Source of the DNA: Caballeronia turbans
GTDB taxonomy: Bacteria > Pseudomonadota > Gammaproteobacteria > Burkholderiales > Burkholderiaceae
Length of the DNA stretch: 64,000 nt
Assembly (NCBI GenBank): GCA_001544655.2
Contig: FCOD02000001.1
Span: 434,001 to 498,000, forward strand
Reading direction: 5' to 3'
Each line of letters starts with the position of its first letter. Within the stretch, counting starts at the first letter, position 1. The translations under genes were made by a program, and so were the position numbers. Positions 25,542 to 34,263 of this stretch are shown here, in pieces. The notes under the pieces were generated by a model that did no database searches, was not told the origin of the DNA, and worked only from the letters and a program-made list of their open reading frames with translations.

Positions 25542-25739
25542 GTGAAGAATCCGCAATTGCAGGGTGCCATCGAAGGACGCGACAATCCGGCAGGCGAAAC
25601 CGCCTATGAGCCGATTCCGGTTCGCGCAGTCTCAAAGGAGTCCGACGACGAACCCGGTTACTCCGATTCGCTGGACATCCCGCTCAATTACGGCATCGTG
25701 ATGGACGCAGTCAGAGACGCGGTACGCGCGAATCCCTGA
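25542..25739 (+). CDS. Small acidic hypothetical protein
   Basis: 65 residues, acidic, no hydrophobic helix, with PIPVRAVSKESDDEPGY and a C-terminal DIPLNYGIVMDAVRDAVRANP that may be one amphipathic helix. GTG 25542 is chosen because AGGAG lies at 25531-25535. A canonical terminator 21 bp after the stop shows a real transcription unit. Family not recognised; it resembles no neighbour. A regulatory or structural role cannot be assigned. Confidence 0.6.
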   Translation: MKNPQLQGAIEGRDNPAGETAYEPIPVRAVSKESDDEPGYSDSLDIPLNYGIVMDAVRDAVRANP

Positions 25740-26278
25740 ACGTTCAAGCTTTTCATGCAAAGCGCCCCACTCGGGGCGCTTTTTTTCGTGCGCGCGGATG
25801 ATCGGGCGCAATGCATGCCTTGGCCGACACGGGCCCTTCGCGAGCACTCAAGACGACCAAGAAATCAATCCGCCGGGTGCCGCCCGCATGCGATTCCGCG
25901 AGAAGTCAATCGGTGCGAATCAGACCCGGGGCGTGAATTTATCGCATTAACAAGATGGTACACTGCCGCCTCCGCCGTGGCGGGCGGGGCAAGCCCGGAA
26001 ATACGAGACGTGCAGACGTGTCGATATTTCGTCCAGTCGCACTCGCGCCGAACGCCCGATTTGAGCCTTTCGCCACCTCCTGTTCGCCCAATCCGACGAA
26101 GCAATCCGCTGCTAGTCTTTCCACTGGCGAAAACAATCGCATTGAAGTAAGTTCAGACATGTAATAGCGCCTGGACAAGCGTCCGGATCAATGCTCGCGG
26201 GTTAATGGGATAGCTTGCGAGGGTGTAAACAAGACTGATCAATCACGCGCTGTGGCTCGCGCCCTGCCGAACCAGAAC
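25740..26278. other. Long leader/promoter region upstream of the cellulose operon
   Basis: After the terminator at 25761-25786 about 490 bp remain before bcsD. No gene is supported. It should hold the bcs promoter and regulatory sites; I see no unambiguous -35/-10 pair. Confidence 0.4.
25761..25786 (+). terminator. Rho-independent terminator
   Basis: AGCGCCCC, loop ACTC, GGGGCGCT, then six T. It ends the transcript of the small gene at 25542 and insulates the cellulose operon. Confidence 0.9.
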
Positions 26279-26734
26279 ATGGCCGCTATTTTCGATTACC
26301 TGTTGGACAGTCAGATTTCCCGGCAATGGCGAGGCCTGCTGGCCGCCCTTGCAGACGAATTCGAAGCGCAGATCGGGCGCAATGAATTGCGTCAGTTGAT
26401 GCATCGCGTGGGCAGCCGGTTCGCCGAGGCGCGGCCGCTGCCGCCCTGCGATTCGACAGCGGCGCTCGCCGACACGCTCAACGCCCTGTGGCACGACACC
26501 GACTGGGGCTTCGTCGAACTGTCCGATGAACGCGACTATCTGAGCATCGTCCATTACTGCGCGCCGCTGCCTGCCTTCGGCGAAAGCGCGCTCGCGTGGA
26601 CGCCCGCGTTTCTCGAAGGAGCGTATCAACAGTGGCTCGCCGCGCTCGGCGCGCAGGGACTCGCGATCCGGCAGGCAAGCGAGTTCGGCGACGACGCGGC
26701 CATCGAATTCAGGCTCGCGCGCGTCGCGGCCTGA
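26279..26734 (+). CDS. bcsD: Cellulose synthase subunit D
   Basis: About 151 residues, the usual BcsD size. The N-terminus (MAAIFDYLLDSQISRQWRG) and the central DTDWGFVELSDERDYLSIVHYCAPLP match the family. BcsD forms periplasmic ring octamers that guide nascent glucan chains and help align synthase complexes into rows. It is the first gene of the bcs operon here; GTG 26252 would add nine residues. The next gene, bcsP, begins about 120 bp on. Presence of BcsD together with BcsP/BcsQ points to a type I or hybrid cellulose system. Confidence 0.88.
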   Translation: MAAIFDYLLDSQISRQWRGLLAALADEFEAQIGRNELRQLMHRVGSRFAEARPLPPCDSTAALADTLNALWHDTDWGFVELSDERDYLSIVHYCAPLPAFGESALAWTPAFLEGAYQQWLAALGAQGLAIRQASEFGDDAAIEFRLARVAA

Positions 26735-26855
26735 AACGTCTTCAGCGCAATCCGACCGCCGCCTCGATGCGGCGGCACCAAGCGGCCCAACGGGCGGCTC
26801 CAGACAAGCAGCATCGGCCAGGCATCAAGAATTGGCACGACGAGGAAGCGGCATC

Positions 26856-27626
26856 ATGAATACTTCGCGCGACATCGAGAAGCTGTTCGATCATTTCGGC
26901 GGCAATGCAGGCGACTACCAGGAAATCGGACGAGAGAACGAGGCCAGGACGGCTCGCACCCGCTGGCCGCTGCTCGCCACGCTCGACTTCGCGCAACCGG
27001 CGATCCCCGAGATCGCGCCGCGCCGCGACGCGCAACCGAACATTGCGCGGCCGCGTGCGACTGAACCGTCCGTCGAGCCGGCCGAAAAGCCGACGCCGAT
27101 TCATCGGGGCAGGCAATCGCTCTTCACGCGGCCCCTTCGCCGCACGATTCCGCCCGTCAATCCGCCCGCCGCCGAGTCGCTGAGCGCGTTGCGTTTTTCG
27201 GTGCCCGGCGAATCGGCGTCGAACGAAACCGGAACGATTGCGGATTCGGCGGACGCACCCGCAGCGAGCGTGCCGCCCGTACAGACTTTCGCCGCGCCTG
27301 TCGAATCGAAGGCCGTGGCGGATGACGCCGGCACGGTCGTGACGGAACGCCCGGGCGCGTCCGCCACGCTCGGCTCGAACTTTCTCGCGCGCCGCACGCC
27401 CTCTCCGCGGACAGTGCCCGCCCCCGAACCCACGCCCGCCGCGCCGCATTCGATCCTCGGCAAGCTCTTCGGGCAACCGACGCAGCACGTCCCGAGCGCG
27501 CCCGCGGGCTCGCTCGACGCCGTGTTCGAGCGTCTGCGCCGCGCCCGTCCCCAGGGCGAAGAATCCTCGAACACGCGCGCAGGCACCGGCCACGCCGCTC
27601 AGGCACGCCGCCACTCACGCTCATGA
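26856..27626 (+). CDS. bcsP: Cellulose biosynthesis protein BcsP
   Basis: 256 residues. The first 25 residues (DIEKLFDHFGGNAGDYQEI) are the short BcsR/YhjR-like motif. The rest is Pro/Ala/Arg-rich and disordered, with a short conserved end containing ILGKLFGQP and LDAVFERLRR near residues 200-230. This two-motif plan is that of BcsP, which in related proteobacteria works with BcsQ/BcsH-like factors in cellulose secretion. Its TGA overlaps the ATG of bcsQ (ATGA), which shows translational coupling. Start ATG 26856 has GAGGAAG upstream. Confidence 0.85.
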   Translation: MNTSRDIEKLFDHFGGNAGDYQEIGRENEARTARTRWPLLATLDFAQPAIPEIAPRRDAQPNIARPRATEPSVEPAEKPTPIHRGRQSLFTRPLRRTIPPVNPPAAESLSALRFSVPGESASNETGTIADSADAPAASVPPVQTFAAPVESKAVADDAGTVVTERPGASATLGSNFLARRTPSPRTVPAPEPTPAAPHSILGKLFGQPTQHVPSAPAGSLDAVFERLRRARPQGEESSNTRAGTGHAAQARRHSRS

Positions 27627-28411
27627 AAGTCATCACGGTAGTTTCCGCGAAGGGCGGCGTCGGCAAAACGACGCTCGCCGCGAATCTCGCTTCGGTGCTC
27701 GCCGCGCGCAACCGCCGCGTGATCGTGCTCGATCTCGATCCGCAAAACGCGCTGCGCCTGCATTTCGGCATTCCGCTCGACAGCATCGACGGCATTTCGC
27801 GCGCGACGCTCGCCGGCGATCCGTGGCAAACGGTGATGTTCGACGGCGTCGACGGCGTGACCGTGCTGCCCTACGGCGCCGTGATCGAGGACGACCGCCG
27901 CCGCTTCGAGGCGCTCGTCGACAGTGATCCCGCGTGGCTCGCCCACTCGCTGCAGTCGCTCGCGCTCGACGCCAGCGACATCGTGATCGTCGACACGCCG
28001 CCGGGCTCGTCGGTCTATACGCGCACCGCGCTGACAGCGGCGAACTTCGCGCTGAACGTCGTGCTCGCGGATGCCGCGTCCTATGCCGCGATTCCCGGCA
28101 TGGAGCGCATGGTCGATGCCTACGCCGCACCGCGCCCGGATTTCGCCGGCCAGGGCTATGTCGTGAATCAGGTCGATCAGTCGCGCCAGTTGAGCAAGGA
28201 CGTGCTGAAGGTGCTGCGCAACATGCTCGGCACGAAGATGTTCCCAGGCGTGATCCATCAGGACGAAGGCGTCTCGGAATCGCTCGCGTGCGACACGACG
28301 CTCATCCATTACGATCCGCTTTCGCAGGCCGCCGCCGATCTGCGCGCGTGCGGCGACTGGCTTCTCTCCGCCATCGATGCGATGGCCGCCTCGTCGAGGA
28401 AGCTCGCATGA
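27623..28411 (+). CDS. bcsQ: Cellulose synthase-associated MinD-like ATPase
   Basis: 262 residues, SIMIBI-class ATPase (BcsQ/YhjQ). The deviant Walker A loop is KGGVGKTT at 10-17; switch and Walker B segments are LDLDPQNALRLHFG and VIVDTPPGSS. Mutants in other species lose cellulose output, and BcsQ partners BcsR at the pole or synthase complex. It overlaps bcsP upstream and bcsA downstream by four bases each, so the three are co-translated. Confidence 0.94.
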   Translation: MKVITVVSAKGGVGKTTLAANLASVLAARNRRVIVLDLDPQNALRLHFGIPLDSIDGISRATLAGDPWQTVMFDGVDGVTVLPYGAVIEDDRRRFEALVDSDPAWLAHSLQSLALDASDIVIVDTPPGSSVYTRTALTAANFALNVVLADAASYAAIPGMERMVDAYAAPRPDFAGQGYVVNQVDQSRQLSKDVLKVLRNMLGTKMFPGVIHQDEGVSESLACDTTLIHYDPLSQAAADLRACGDWLLSAIDAMAASSRKLA

Positions 28412-30624
28412 GTTCCGCCAAGATCCCCTCGCCCGAAACCGAGGTCAGCGTCGCGACCTCGCGCCTCGAACGTTTCGTCGATGCGGGCATCTGGGGCAGC
28501 CGCATCGTCGTGACTCTCCTCACGGTCTTCGCGGCGTTCGCGCTGTATTTCGTCGTCACGGTGCCGCTCGCGTTCGGCCAGCAGCTTGCGTTCGCCACGA
28601 TCTGCTTCCTTTGCGCGCTCGGTTTTCGCCGCCTGCAAGGCCAGTACGCGACGCTCGTGATGATCATGCTGTCGATCGTCGCGTCGGGCCGCTACATGTT
28701 CTGGCGTCTCACCGAAACGACCTACTGGGAACGCCCGCTCGACGCCGCGTGGGGCCTCTTGCTCGTCGCGGCCGAAGTCTACGCGACGCTCGTGCTGCTG
28801 CTCGGCTACTTCCAGACCGCGTGGCCGCTGAAGAGAAAGCCGCTGCCGCTGCCCGCGGACCGCAGCCAGTGGCCGACCGTCGATGTCTTCATCCCGACCT
28901 ACAACGAGCCGCTCTCGGTCGTGAAGCCGACGATCTACGCGGCGCTCGCGCTCGACTATCCGTCGGACAAGCTCGCGATCCACGTGCTCGACGACGGCCG
29001 CCGTCCCGAGTTCAAGACGTTCTGCGAGGAAGTCGGCGTCAACTGGACAATCCGCACGCACAATCGTCATGCGAAGGCCGGCAACATCAACGAGGCGCTG
29101 AAGATCACGAAGGGCGAATTCCTCGCGATCTTCGACTGCGACCACATTCCGACGCGCTCCTTCCTGCAGATCTGCCTCGGCTGGTTTCTGCGCGACAAGC
29201 TGCTGTCGATGCTGCAGACGCCGCACCACTTCTTCTCGCCCGATCCGTTCGAGCGCAATCTCGGCACGTTCCGCAAGGTGCCGAACGAAGGCGAGCTGTT
29301 CTACGGCCTCGTTCAGGACGGCAACGATCTCTGGAACGCGACCTTCTTCTGCGGCTCGTGCGCCGTGCTGCGCCGCTCGATGGTGGAAGAGATCGGCGGT
29401 ATTGCGGTCGAGACCGTAACGGAGGACGCGCATACCGCGCTCAAGCTGCATCGGCTCGGCTATACGACCGCTTATCTCGCGATTCCCCAGGCCGCGGGGC
29501 TCGCGACCGAAAGCCTCTCGGGACATATCGGCCAGCGCATCCGCTGGGCGCGCGGCATGACGCAGATCTTCCGTATCGACAATCCGCTCACCGGCAAGGG
29601 CCTGAAGATCGGCCAGCGGCTCTGTTATCTGAACGGGATGCTGCACTTCTTCTACGGCGTGCCGCGTCTCGTGTTCCTCACCGCGCCCTTGTCGTATCTG
29701 TTCTTCGGCGCGCACGTGATCGAAGCGGCGGCGAGCACCATTGCGATCTTCGCGCTGCCGCACATGATGCACGCGAGCATCACCAATTCGCGCATGCAGC
29801 GCAGCTTCCGCCACTCGTTCTGGGCCGAAGTGTATGAGTCGGTGCTTGCGTCGTACATCACCGCGCCCACGCTCCTCGCGGTCATCAACCCGAAGCTCGG
29901 CAAGTTCAACGTGACGGCCAAGGGCGGCCAGATCGCGAAGGACTACTTCGACTGGTACATCTCGCGGCCGTACCTGTTTCTGCTGCTGCTGAACCTGCTC
30001 GGCTTCATCGCGGGCGTCGTGCATATCGTCATGTACTGGCACATCCGCAGCGAAGTGAACACGACCATCCTCAACCTCTGCTGGACGGTCTACAACATGC
30101 TGATTCTCGGCGCGTCGGTGGCGGCGGCGAGCGAGCGCAAGCAGGTGCGCGCGACACATCGCGTGACGATGAAGATGCCCGTGATGCTCAAGTTCTCGAC
30201 CGGCCGCACGCTCGCGTGCGAGACGATCGACTATTCGGAAGGCGGCGTGGGCGTCGCGCTGCCGAGCAAGCTCGAAGTGCCGATGCACGAGCGCGTGACC
30301 GTCTCGCTCTTTCGCGGCGACGAGGAGTACGCGTTTCCGGCGACGGTCGGCTATACGGAGCCGGGCCGCGTCGGCCTGCGATTCTCGCAACTCACGCGCG
30401 AGCAGGAATACGACTTCGTGAAGACGACTTTCGCGCGCGCGGACGCCTGGACCGGCTGGTCCGAGGGACGCCGCCCGGATACGCCGCTGCGCGGCCTGTC
30501 GCATGTGCTGCTGGTGGGCACGCGCGGCATCGCGGGATTGTTCGAGCATTTGTACAGCGACCTTCGTACCTGGATGAACAAGCGCCCGGTCGATGTGAAG
30601 AAGCTGAAAACCAAAGACCAATAA
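28408..30624 (+). CDS. bcsA: Cellulose synthase catalytic subunit with PilZ domain
   Basis: 738 residues. Transmembrane helices lie at about 25-45, 50-70, 75-95 and 108-130 and again from about 405 to 570. The GT2 catalytic domain holds VFIPTYNEP (near 159), Asp195/Asp196 (LDDGRR), DCD at 243-245, TED at 338-340 and QRIRW at 376-380. The C-terminal PilZ domain has RxxxR at 577-581 and DxSxxG at 608-613, which bind c-di-GMP and relieve autoinhibition. It makes beta-1,4-glucan from UDP-glucose and extrudes it through its own channel. All catalytic residues are intact. Confidence 0.97.
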   Translation: MSSAKIPSPETEVSVATSRLERFVDAGIWGSRIVVTLLTVFAAFALYFVVTVPLAFGQQLAFATICFLCALGFRRLQGQYATLVMIMLSIVASGRYMFWRLTETTYWERPLDAAWGLLLVAAEVYATLVLLLGYFQTAWPLKRKPLPLPADRSQWPTVDVFIPTYNEPLSVVKPTIYAALALDYPSDKLAIHVLDDGRRPEFKTFCEEVGVNWTIRTHNRHAKAGNINEALKITKGEFLAIFDCDHIPTRSFLQICLGWFLRDKLLSMLQTPHHFFSPDPFERNLGTFRKVPNEGELFYGLVQDGNDLWNATFFCGSCAVLRRSMVEEIGGIAVETVTEDAHTALKLHRLGYTTAYLAIPQAAGLATESLSGHIGQRIRWARGMTQIFRIDNPLTGKGLKIGQRLCYLNGMLHFFYGVPRLVFLTAPLSYLFFGAHVIEAAASTIAIFALPHMMHASITNSRMQRSFRHSFWAEVYESVLASYITAPTLLAVINPKLGKFNVTAKGGQIAKDYFDWYISRPYLFLLLLNLLGFIAGVVHIVMYWHIRSEVNTTILNLCWTVYNMLILGASVAAASERKQVRATHRVTMKMPVMLKFSTGRTLACETIDYSEGGVGVALPSKLEVPMHERVTVSLFRGDEEYAFPATVGYTEPGRVGLRFSQLTREQEYDFVKTTFARADAWTGWSEGRRPDTPLRGLSHVLLVGTRGIAGLFEHLYSDLRTWMNKRPVDVKKLKTKDQ

Positions 30625-33119
30625 TGGGCACGGGCATGTCGAAGTTGCGCGTTGAAAACGAAACGGGCGAGCGCGCGCCGCGTTTTTGCGAAAAACCGCT
30701 GGGCCGCGCACTGGCCGTTTTGATGGCCTTGCAGACGGCATTCGCGGCCCCGGTCGCGTCGGCTGCGGTCGCGCCGAACGCGGCTTCCGGGAGCGTCCCG
30801 CCGGCCACGCAGCAGGCGACCGGCGTCGGCGCCGTGCCCGCGCCGAGTCCGGCGGTGGTGTACAACCCCGCCGCGATCCAGCAGCCGGCGCTCGCGATGC
30901 CCGTTCCCGCGTTCTCCGGCAAGCCCGACAAGCCGCTCACCTCGCGCATCCCGACGACCGCCGACCCCGGCACGCTCGTGCCCGGCGGACGCCGCCAGAC
31001 GCTCACCTTCGCTGATTACGGCGCGCTCGATCCGTTGCAGCTGCGCGGCACCGACGGCCAGAACGGCATCGCGTTCTCGGTGCGTGGCGACGAAGTCGTG
31101 ACCGGCGCGATCCTGCATCTGATCTACAGCTATTCGCCGTCGCTCTTGCCCTCGACCTCCCAACTGAAGGTGCTCATCAACGGCGAAGTGGCGGCGACGC
31201 TGCCGGTGCCGCGCGATCAGGCCGGCATGCTGGTCGCGCGCGACGTGGCGATCGATCCGCGCTTCATCACGGAGTTCAATCACCTCAACGTGCAGTTGAT
31301 CGGGCACTACACGCAGCAGTGCGAGGACCCGTCGAGCTCGACGCTCTGGGCGACGGTGAGCAACGCGAGCTCGCTCGATCTCACGTATGCGTCGATCGCC
31401 AACAAACCCGATCTCGCCGCGCTGCCGCAACCGTTCTTCGACCGCCGCGACGTGCGCCGCCTCGAACTGCCCTTCGTTTTCGCGGGCAAGCCGAGTCTGG
31501 CCGCGCTGGAATCGGCCGGCATGGTCGCCTCATACTTCGGCTCGCTCGCGGGCTATCGCGGCGCGATCTTTCCGGCGCAGACCGACAACGTGCCGCTGTC
31601 GGGCAATGCCGTTGTCTTCGCCGTCGGCGATGCGAAAGTCGCGGGCGTCGATATTCCGCCGGTCTCCGGTCCGACCATCGCGCTCGTCGAGCGCGACGCG
31701 AACGCGCGTGGCCGCCTCCTGCTCGTGCTCGGGCGCGACGACAACGAACTGAAGACGGCCGCCAAGGCGCTCGGCGTCGGCCAGAACACGCTGTCAGGCA
31801 CCAGCGCGACGATCACGCAGTTCAACGACCTGCAACCGCGCCGCCCGTACGACGCGCCGAACTGGCTGCCGTCCGATCGTCCGGTGCGCTTCGGCGAGCT
31901 CGCGGAAGCGCGCGACCTGACCGCCCACGGCTACGACGCGGACGCGGTGCGCATCAACCTGCGCGTGCCGCCCGATCTCTTCATGTGGCAGACGAAGGGC
32001 GTGCCGGTGGAGCTCGGCTATCGCTACACGGTGCGTCCGGCGCCGGACCGCTCGTCGCTCAATATCAGCGTGAACGATGGCTTCGTGCAGTCGCTGCGCA
32101 TTCCGGCGGTGTCGACATCGACGTTCGATCTCGGCCAGTATTTCAGCCGCGTGCTGCCCGACAAGACCGTCGCCGCGCGCCGCGACATCTATCTGCCGCC
32201 GCTGCTCATCACGCCGCGTGCGCAACTGCGCCTGCACTTCTACTACGACATCCCGAAGACCGGCGAATGCCAGGGGCGCGTGCTGGATAACGTCGTCGGC
32301 GCGGTGGATCCGAATTCGACCATCGATCTGTCCGGCTTCCCGCACTACATGGCGCTGCCCGATCTCGCCGCGTTCGCGAACGGCGGCTTTCCGTTCACGC
32401 GCCTCGCCGATCTCTCGCAGACGGCGGTCGTGCTGCCGAACGAGCCGAACTCGGCCGATTACAGCCTGTATCTGCTGGAGATGGGCCGCATGGGCGCATC
32501 GACGGGCTATCCGGTGACGGGCGTCACCGTGACGAGCGCGAACGACGTCGACCGTTTCGCCGACAAGGATCTGCTGATCCTCGGCTCGCCGGGACGCCAG
32601 CCGCTCCTGCAGCGCTGGGCCAGGCAGATGCCGTTTTCCGGTGACGGCGACGCGCGCACCTTCCAGCTTTCCGATGTCGCGTTCAAGCTCGTCGACTGGT
32701 GGCATGGCGAGCAAGGCCCGGAACGCTCGCCCGCGCGCGCGGATCTCTCGCTCGTGAGTTCCAACGGCGACGCGCTCCTGACCGGCTTCGAATCGCCCCT
32801 GAAAAGCGGGCGCAGCGCGGTGGCGCTCATCAGCGCGGCCGGCCAGTCCGATGCCGATCTATCCGCGGCCCTGCTCGACAACGACCTGCTGCCTTCGATT
32901 CAGGGCGCGATGGCCGTGATCCACGGCCGCACGGTGACGGTCACGTCGAACGGCGAGGCGTACTACATCGGTCATCTCTCGCCGATGCACTACATGCGCT
33001 GGGCGTTGTCGTCGCATCCGCTTTTGCTGGTGCTCGGCGGGCTGTTGGCCGCGCTCATCATCGCCGCCCTGTTCTACCGTGCGTTGCGCTCGATCGCCGC
33101 ACGGCGCCTGAGGGATTGA
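30624..33119 (+). CDS. bcsB: Cellulose synthase regulatory subunit BcsB
   Basis: 831 residues, periplasmic with an N-terminal signal anchor (hydrophobic near 28-50) and one C-terminal helix (HPLLLVLGGLLAALIIAALFYRAL, near 795-820) that binds BcsA. Between them alternate carbohydrate-binding and flavodoxin-like domains, with QLKVLINGEVAATLPVP and LNVQLIGHYTQQCEDPSSSTLW typical of BcsB. It is needed for BcsA activity and conducts the polymer to the periplasm. ATG 30624 shares a base with the bcsA stop (TAATG). The N-terminal 70 residues are Ala/Pro-rich linker. Confidence 0.96.
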   Translation: MGTGMSKLRVENETGERAPRFCEKPLGRALAVLMALQTAFAAPVASAAVAPNAASGSVPPATQQATGVGAVPAPSPAVVYNPAAIQQPALAMPVPAFSGKPDKPLTSRIPTTADPGTLVPGGRRQTLTFADYGALDPLQLRGTDGQNGIAFSVRGDEVVTGAILHLIYSYSPSLLPSTSQLKVLINGEVAATLPVPRDQAGMLVARDVAIDPRFITEFNHLNVQLIGHYTQQCEDPSSSTLWATVSNASSLDLTYASIANKPDLAALPQPFFDRRDVRRLELPFVFAGKPSLAALESAGMVASYFGSLAGYRGAIFPAQTDNVPLSGNAVVFAVGDAKVAGVDIPPVSGPTIALVERDANARGRLLLVLGRDDNELKTAAKALGVGQNTLSGTSATITQFNDLQPRRPYDAPNWLPSDRPVRFGELAEARDLTAHGYDADAVRINLRVPPDLFMWQTKGVPVELGYRYTVRPAPDRSSLNISVNDGFVQSLRIPAVSTSTFDLGQYFSRVLPDKTVAARRDIYLPPLLITPRAQLRLHFYYDIPKTGECQGRVLDNVVGAVDPNSTIDLSGFPHYMALPDLAAFANGGFPFTRLADLSQTAVVLPNEPNSADYSLYLLEMGRMGASTGYPVTGVTVTSANDVDRFADKDLLILGSPGRQPLLQRWARQMPFSGDGDARTFQLSDVAFKLVDWWHGEQGPERSPARADLSLVSSNGDALLTGFESPLKSGRSAVALISAAGQSDADLSAALLDNDLLPSIQGAMAVIHGRTVTVTSNGEAYYIGHLSPMHYMRWALSSHPLLLVLGGLLAALIIAALFYRALRSIAARRLRD

Positions 33120-33120
33120 T

Positions 33121-34263
33121 ATGCGGGTATCCACCGCCAGGTTCTTCGCTGGTGCAGTCATCGCCGCGTCCGCGGCAAGCACGCAGGCGGCGCAGCAATG
33201 CGGCTGGCCCGCGTATCGCCTCTTCGTCGAGCGTGTCGTGCAGGCCGATGGCCGCGTGATCGACCGCTCGACCGGTGCGCTGCAAACCACGTCCGAAGGC
33301 CAGTCGTATGCGATGTTCTTCGCGCTCGTCGCGAACGACCGCGCGACCTTCGACCGTCTGCTCGGCTGGACGCGCACGAATCTGTCGGCCAATCAGTTCG
33401 ATTCCAACAGCCTGCGCCTGCCCGCCTGGCAATGGGGCAAGAAACAGGACGGCTCGTTCGGCGTGATGGATCCGAACCCGGCCTCCGACTCGGATCTGTG
33501 GATCGCCTACGACCTCTTCCAGGCCGGCCGGCTGTGGAAGGAGCCGATGTACACGAAGCTCGCCTATGCGCTCGCGACGCAGATCGTGAAGCAGGAGATC
33601 GTCGATCTGCCCGGCCTCGGCCCGATGCTCCTGCCGGGGCCGCAAGGCTTTCGCACCGGCGATGTCACGCGCCTGAATCCGAGCTATCTGCCGCTGCCGC
33701 TCTTGCGCGGCCTCGCGCATGAAATGCCCGACGGCCCGTGGACGAAGCTCGCGCAAAACGCCGCGAAGATGATCAGGGTCACGTCGCCGCGGGGCTACGC
33801 GCCGGACTGGGCGGCTTACCAGAACGGCCAGTTCGTCGTCGATCCGAAGAACGGCGATGTCGGCAGCTACGACGCGATCCGCGTCTATCTGTGGGCCGGC
33901 ATGGCGTCGGCGAGCGATCCGCTTGCGCGCCCATGGCTCGATGCGCTTGGCGGCATGCGCCAGAGCGTCGCGCAGACGGGTTTCCCGCCGGAGAAAGTAT
34001 CGACCATCAGCGGCGCGGCGAGCGACGAAGGTCCGCTGTCGTACTGGGGCGCGCTCGCGCCTTACTTCAAGGCATTGAACGACGAGCGCGGTCTGGGCCT
34101 CGCGCGCACTCATCTCGACGCGCTGGTCGCGCCGCCGGGTGCGGGACGCGAACCGGTCTATTACGACCGCGTGCTCGGTCTGTTCGGCGGCGGGTTCATC
34201 GACGGGCGCTACCGCTTCGATGAAAACGGCCGTCTCTTGCCGAACTGGAGAAGCGCATGCTGA
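33121..34263 (+). CDS. bcsZ: Periplasmic endo-1,4-beta-glucanase BcsZ (GH8)
   Basis: 380 residues with a signal peptide (cut near AQAAQ, residue 24). GH8 catalytic acid Glu59 in TSEGQSYAMFFAL and the base candidate Asp251 in GSYDAIRVYLW are present. BcsZ trims glucan in the periplasm and is required for normal cellulose export. It begins one base after the bcsB stop and overlaps bcsC by seven bases (34257-34263). Confidence 0.96.
   Translation: MRVSTARFFAGAVIAASAASTQAAQQCGWPAYRLFVERVVQADGRVIDRSTGALQTTSEGQSYAMFFALVANDRATFDRLLGWTRTNLSANQFDSNSLRLPAWQWGKKQDGSFGVMDPNPASDSDLWIAYDLFQAGRLWKEPMYTKLAYALATQIVKQEIVDLPGLGPMLLPGPQGFRTGDVTRLNPSYLPLPLLRGLAHEMPDGPWTKLAQNAAKMIRVTSPRGYAPDWAAYQNGQFVVDPKNGDVGSYDAIRVYLWAGMASASDPLARPWLDALGGMRQSVAQTGFPPEKVSTISGAASDEGPLSYWGALAPYFKALNDERGLGLARTHLDALVAPPGAGREPVYYDRVLGLFGGGFIDGRYRFDENGRLLPNWRSAC

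Noticed and set aside
25931-25964. Possible sigma70 promoter for bcsD with TACACT as -10
   Set aside because: No -35 at acceptable spacing, and it is over 300 bp from the start; kept only as a weak possibility.
25939-26178. Open frames of about 70-80 codons on both strands between the terminator and bcsD
   Set aside because: They lack ribosome sites and overlap each other; the region is better read as the bcs leader.
28309-30741. 810-codon open frame antisense to bcsA
   Set aside because: A GC-driven shadow: extremely rich in Arg, Ala, Glu and His. bcsA on the other strand has every catalytic motif.
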